A stretch of DNA of 7,520 nt from Deinococcales bacterium. GTDB lineage: Bacteria > Deinococcota > Deinococci > Deinococcales > Deinococcaceae. This document shows, in pieces, positions 6,313 to 7,520 of the stretch. Where the stretch lies: NCBI GenBank assembly GCA_025359705.1, contig JANYFS010000572.1:1-7520 (forward strand), written 5' to 3'. Under the pieces are notes generated by a model that did no database searches, had not been told where the DNA came from, and was given only the letters and a program-made list of their open reading frames with translations. Numbering within the stretch: the first letter of the stretch is position 1; each line of letters begins with the position of its first letter. The position numbers were made by a program, and so were the translations under genes.

Positions 6313-6507
6313 TTATTTCACCCCCGTCAGTTTCATGCGCTTCCATTCAGTTTTGGCAAGGACAAAGCCCACGCCTTTATTCTGAATTTCGCCGCCGCTT
6401 TTGCCGGTGTTCTGGTGACGTTTACCGCTACGAAAAGCCATCACTTTTCCTGTACCGGTAATCTTGATGCGGCGGGTAGCCGACTTTTTGGTCTTTTGTT
6501 TGGGCAT
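6313..6507 (-). CDS. rpmI: 50S ribosomal protein L35
   Basis: A 64-residue, strongly basic large-subunit protein of normal length. MPKQKTKKSATRRIKITGTGKVMAF is the L35 N-terminal pattern; the following SGKRHQNTGKSGGEI and KGVGFVLAKTEWKRMKL recall Deinococcus-Thermus L35. The start is ATG at 6507, with a strong Shine-Dalgarno GAGGAG (6519-6514) 6 nt upstream. It is the first gene of the operon with rplT. The gene normally in front of it, infC (IF-3), is absent: the next gene upstream is divergent. Confidence 0.97.
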   Translation of the reverse strand: MPKQKTKKSATRRIKITGTGKVMAFRSGKRHQNTGKSGGEIQNKGVGFVLAKTEWKRMKLTGVK

Positions 6508-6513
6508 GTGAAT

Positions 6514-6519
6514 CTCCTC
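6514..6519 (-). promoter_or_regulatory. Shine-Dalgarno of rpmI, overlapping CTCGAG
   Basis: GAGGAG read on the minus strand, 6 nt before the rpmI ATG. Its first three bases are shared with a CTCGAG palindrome at 6517-6522. Confidence 0.75.
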
Positions 6520-6528
6520 GAGACCGTT

Positions 6529-6552
6529 GGTAATGGGTAAAACCTATTCACC
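6529..6552 (-). promoter_or_regulatory. Hairpin in the rpmI leader, upstream of the SD
   Basis: The segment folds on itself: GGT, AAT, G and GGT of the left arm (6529-6538) pair with ACC, TATT and ACC of the right arm (6542-6552), with one bulged base and one G-U-type pair around a 3-nt loop. It lies in the roughly 125-nt untranslated leader, 9 nt before the Shine-Dalgarno. A second stem, GCAGTT/AACTGC, lies at 6602-6623. By analogy with other bacteria, L20 autoregulation could act here, but no known L20-leader motif is recognised. Confidence 0.4.
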
Positions 6553-6638
6553 TTGGGCCTGAGTTTGGGGGTCGTGCTGTGCTTTTTTGAAAAGTCACAA
6601 CGCAGTTGATACCCTCAAACTGCTTGATAAGCTTTAGA

Positions 6639-6667
6639 ATTTTAACGGCTCGAGCGGGGTTTGTCAA
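6639..6667 (-). promoter_or_regulatory. Sigma-70-type promoter of rpmI-rplT
   Basis: On the minus strand, a perfect -35 TTGACA (6667-6662) and a -10 TAAAAT (6644-6639) are 17 bp apart, the ideal spacing. Expected transcription start is near 6632, giving a leader of about 125 nt. The spacer contains CTCGAG (6649-6654). Confidence 0.85.
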
Positions 6668-6793
6668 GTTTTTTGCGTTCCAAAAAGCCAAAACCTCAAA
6701 ATATCCCTCGAGCGCCATCCCTTGACTATATATTTCTTTTTCTTTTGTCGTTACGGAAAACGGATAACGAACACCCACTTTCCAGCAAGTCCC

Positions 6794-6823
6794 TTGGAAC
6801 ACCCCCCGCTCGAGGGCTAGACT
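6794..6823 (+). promoter_or_regulatory. Likely promoter of the prenyltransferase gene
   Basis: TTGGAA (6794-6799) and TAGACT (6818-6823) are 18 bp apart, each matching consensus at four of six positions. The ATG is 9 nt past the -10 and there is no Shine-Dalgarno, so a leaderless or nearly leaderless message is likely. CTCGAG (6809-6814) sits in the spacer. Confidence 0.5.
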
Positions 6824-6832
6824 ACAGCTCTT

Positions 6833-7520
6833 ATGACCCTAACTGGTCGCGTTAAAACTCTGCTCGAGTTGGTCAGATTCGAGCATACCGTCTTTGCTTT
6901 GCCCTTCGCCTACGCGGGAATGCTGTTTGCTTCCCAAAAAATTAACGGCACAGGTTGGCCTGGCCTGATGACCGTGCTGTGGATTAGCCTAGCAATGGCG
7001 GGCGCACGCACTGCTGCAATGGCAGCAAACCGCCTGATTGATGCCGCGATTGATGCTAAAAACCCCCGCACCGCCCGCCGTGAAATCCCCAGCGGCAAGG
7101 TCAAACCACAAACTGCGATTTGGCTAACCGTGGTCTCGATACTGGTTTTGATTTTCGCCACTGCCCAACTGAATATGCTGGTGCTGGCCCTGCTGCCGAT
7201 TGCTTTGCTATTTTTGATTGGCTACCCCTACACCAAACGCTTTACTTGGCTGTGCCACCTGTGGTTGGGCGTTACTGATGGTGCGGCAGCGGCAGGCGGC
7301 TGGCTAGCAGTGACGGGAACGTGGGATTGGGGAGCCATTGTGCTGTGGCTGGTGGTGATCTTTTGGATGATTGGCCTGGACGTGATTTATGCCACCCAAG
7401 ACCATGAATTCGATACCCAAAATGGGGTGCAAAGCATTCCTGCACGCTTTGGCATTGGGCCTGCCCTCAAAATTGCTGCGACTTCGCACTTCATTACCTT
7501 TTTGCTGTTGCTTTTATCGG
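6833..7520 (+). CDS. UbiA-family prenyltransferase (MqnP-like), 5' part
   Basis: The first 229 residues of an inner-membrane UbiA-type enzyme that joins a polyprenyl chain to an aromatic acceptor; the frame is open to the right edge. First diphosphate/Mg site: N66-R-L-I-D70-A-A-I-D74 (NxxxDxxxD) followed by KNPRTARREIPSGKV. Second site: D183VIYATQDHEFD, with D183, D190 and D194. Hydrophobic segments lie at about 21-34, 44-62, 95-112, 113-131, 141-160, 166-186 and 213-229. The opening LLELVRFEHTVFALPFAYAGML and the first motif resemble, from memory, the menaquinone prenyltransferase of Thermus/Deinococcus (MqnP of the futalosine route, or MenA-like). Ubiquinone is unlikely in this group, so menaquinone synthesis is the favoured role. 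The start is ATG at 6833. It is divergent from rpmI. Only one CTCGAG occurs, near its start. Confidence 0.9.
   Translation, partial: MTLTGRVKTLLELVRFEHTVFALPFAYAGMLFASQKINGTGWPGLMTVLWISLAMAGARTAAMAANRLIDAAIDAKNPRTARREIPSGKVKPQTAIWLTVVSILVLIFATAQLNMLVLALLPIALLFLIGYPYTKRFTWLCHLWLGVTDGAAAAGGWLAVTGTWDWGAIVLWLVVIFWMIGLDVIYATQDHEFDTQNGVQSIPARFGIGPALKIAATSHFITFLLLLLS

Noticed and set aside
6181..6540. 119-codon plus-strand ORF
   Set aside because: Antisense to rpmI and rplT, both certain genes.
6548..6802. 84-codon minus-strand ORF upstream of rpmI, considered as an infC remnant
   Set aside because: It runs over the rpmI promoter and leader, starts with a non-ATG codon without a ribosome site, and shows no IF-3 motif.
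1..7520. CTCGAG array read as a CRISPR or tandem-repeat array
   Set aside because: The sites are short, irregularly spaced and embedded in coding sequence, with no repeat-spacer pattern and no cas genes.

Overview
The window looks like ordinary chromosome from a bacterium of the Deinococcus lineage with unusually moderate base composition (GC and AT look roughly balanced by eye; no exact figure was computed). The placement rests on the two ribosomal proteins: L20 and L35 both resemble, as recalled and not searched, the Deinococcus versions over most of their length. The MoaA and the MqnP/UbiA-type prenyltransferase also fit the Deinococcus-Thermus group. Several start codons have no good Shine-Dalgarno but a TANNNT element 6-9 nt upstream, which fits the leaderless transcription known in Deinococcus.

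Layout. At 1-138 is the 3' end of an unidentified plus-strand gene. It converges, with a 2-nt gap, on a minus-strand pair: an ABC-F ATPase (1076-2959) followed by an APH/choline-kinase-like phosphotransferase (141-1079), overlapping by a GTGA. A divergent intergenic region (2960-3368) separates this pair from a plus-strand unit: an extended -10 promoter, a roughly 250-nt leader that looks structured (and contains an 83-codon ORF of doubtful status), a CNNM/CorC-type transporter (3369-4682), and moaA for molybdenum cofactor synthesis (4706-5743). After a convergent intergenic region with an intrinsic terminator comes the minus-strand rpmI-rplT operon (5925-6507), with its own promoter and leader and without the usual infC. 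Divergent from it, a menaquinone-type UbiA prenyltransferase gene (6833 onward) runs off the right edge.

The strongest signal is not a gene. The palindrome CTCGAG occurs about 61 times by hand count in 7520 bases, where about two would be expected by chance. It occurs in genes on both strands, in all three reading frames, and in intergenic DNA, promoters, a Shine-Dalgarno region and a terminator. It is missing from the ribosomal protein genes and from nearly all of the prenyltransferase gene. This is the behaviour of a highly iterated palindrome comparable to cyanobacterial HIP1. I saw no defence system, mobile element, tRNA, rRNA or CRISPR array.

Functionally the genes are mostly housekeeping: translation (L35, L20, ABC-F), ion transport, molybdopterin and probably quinone synthesis. 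Apart from the ABC-F/phosphotransferase and rpmI/rplT pairs, and possibly the transporter and moaA, nothing suggests a shared pathway.
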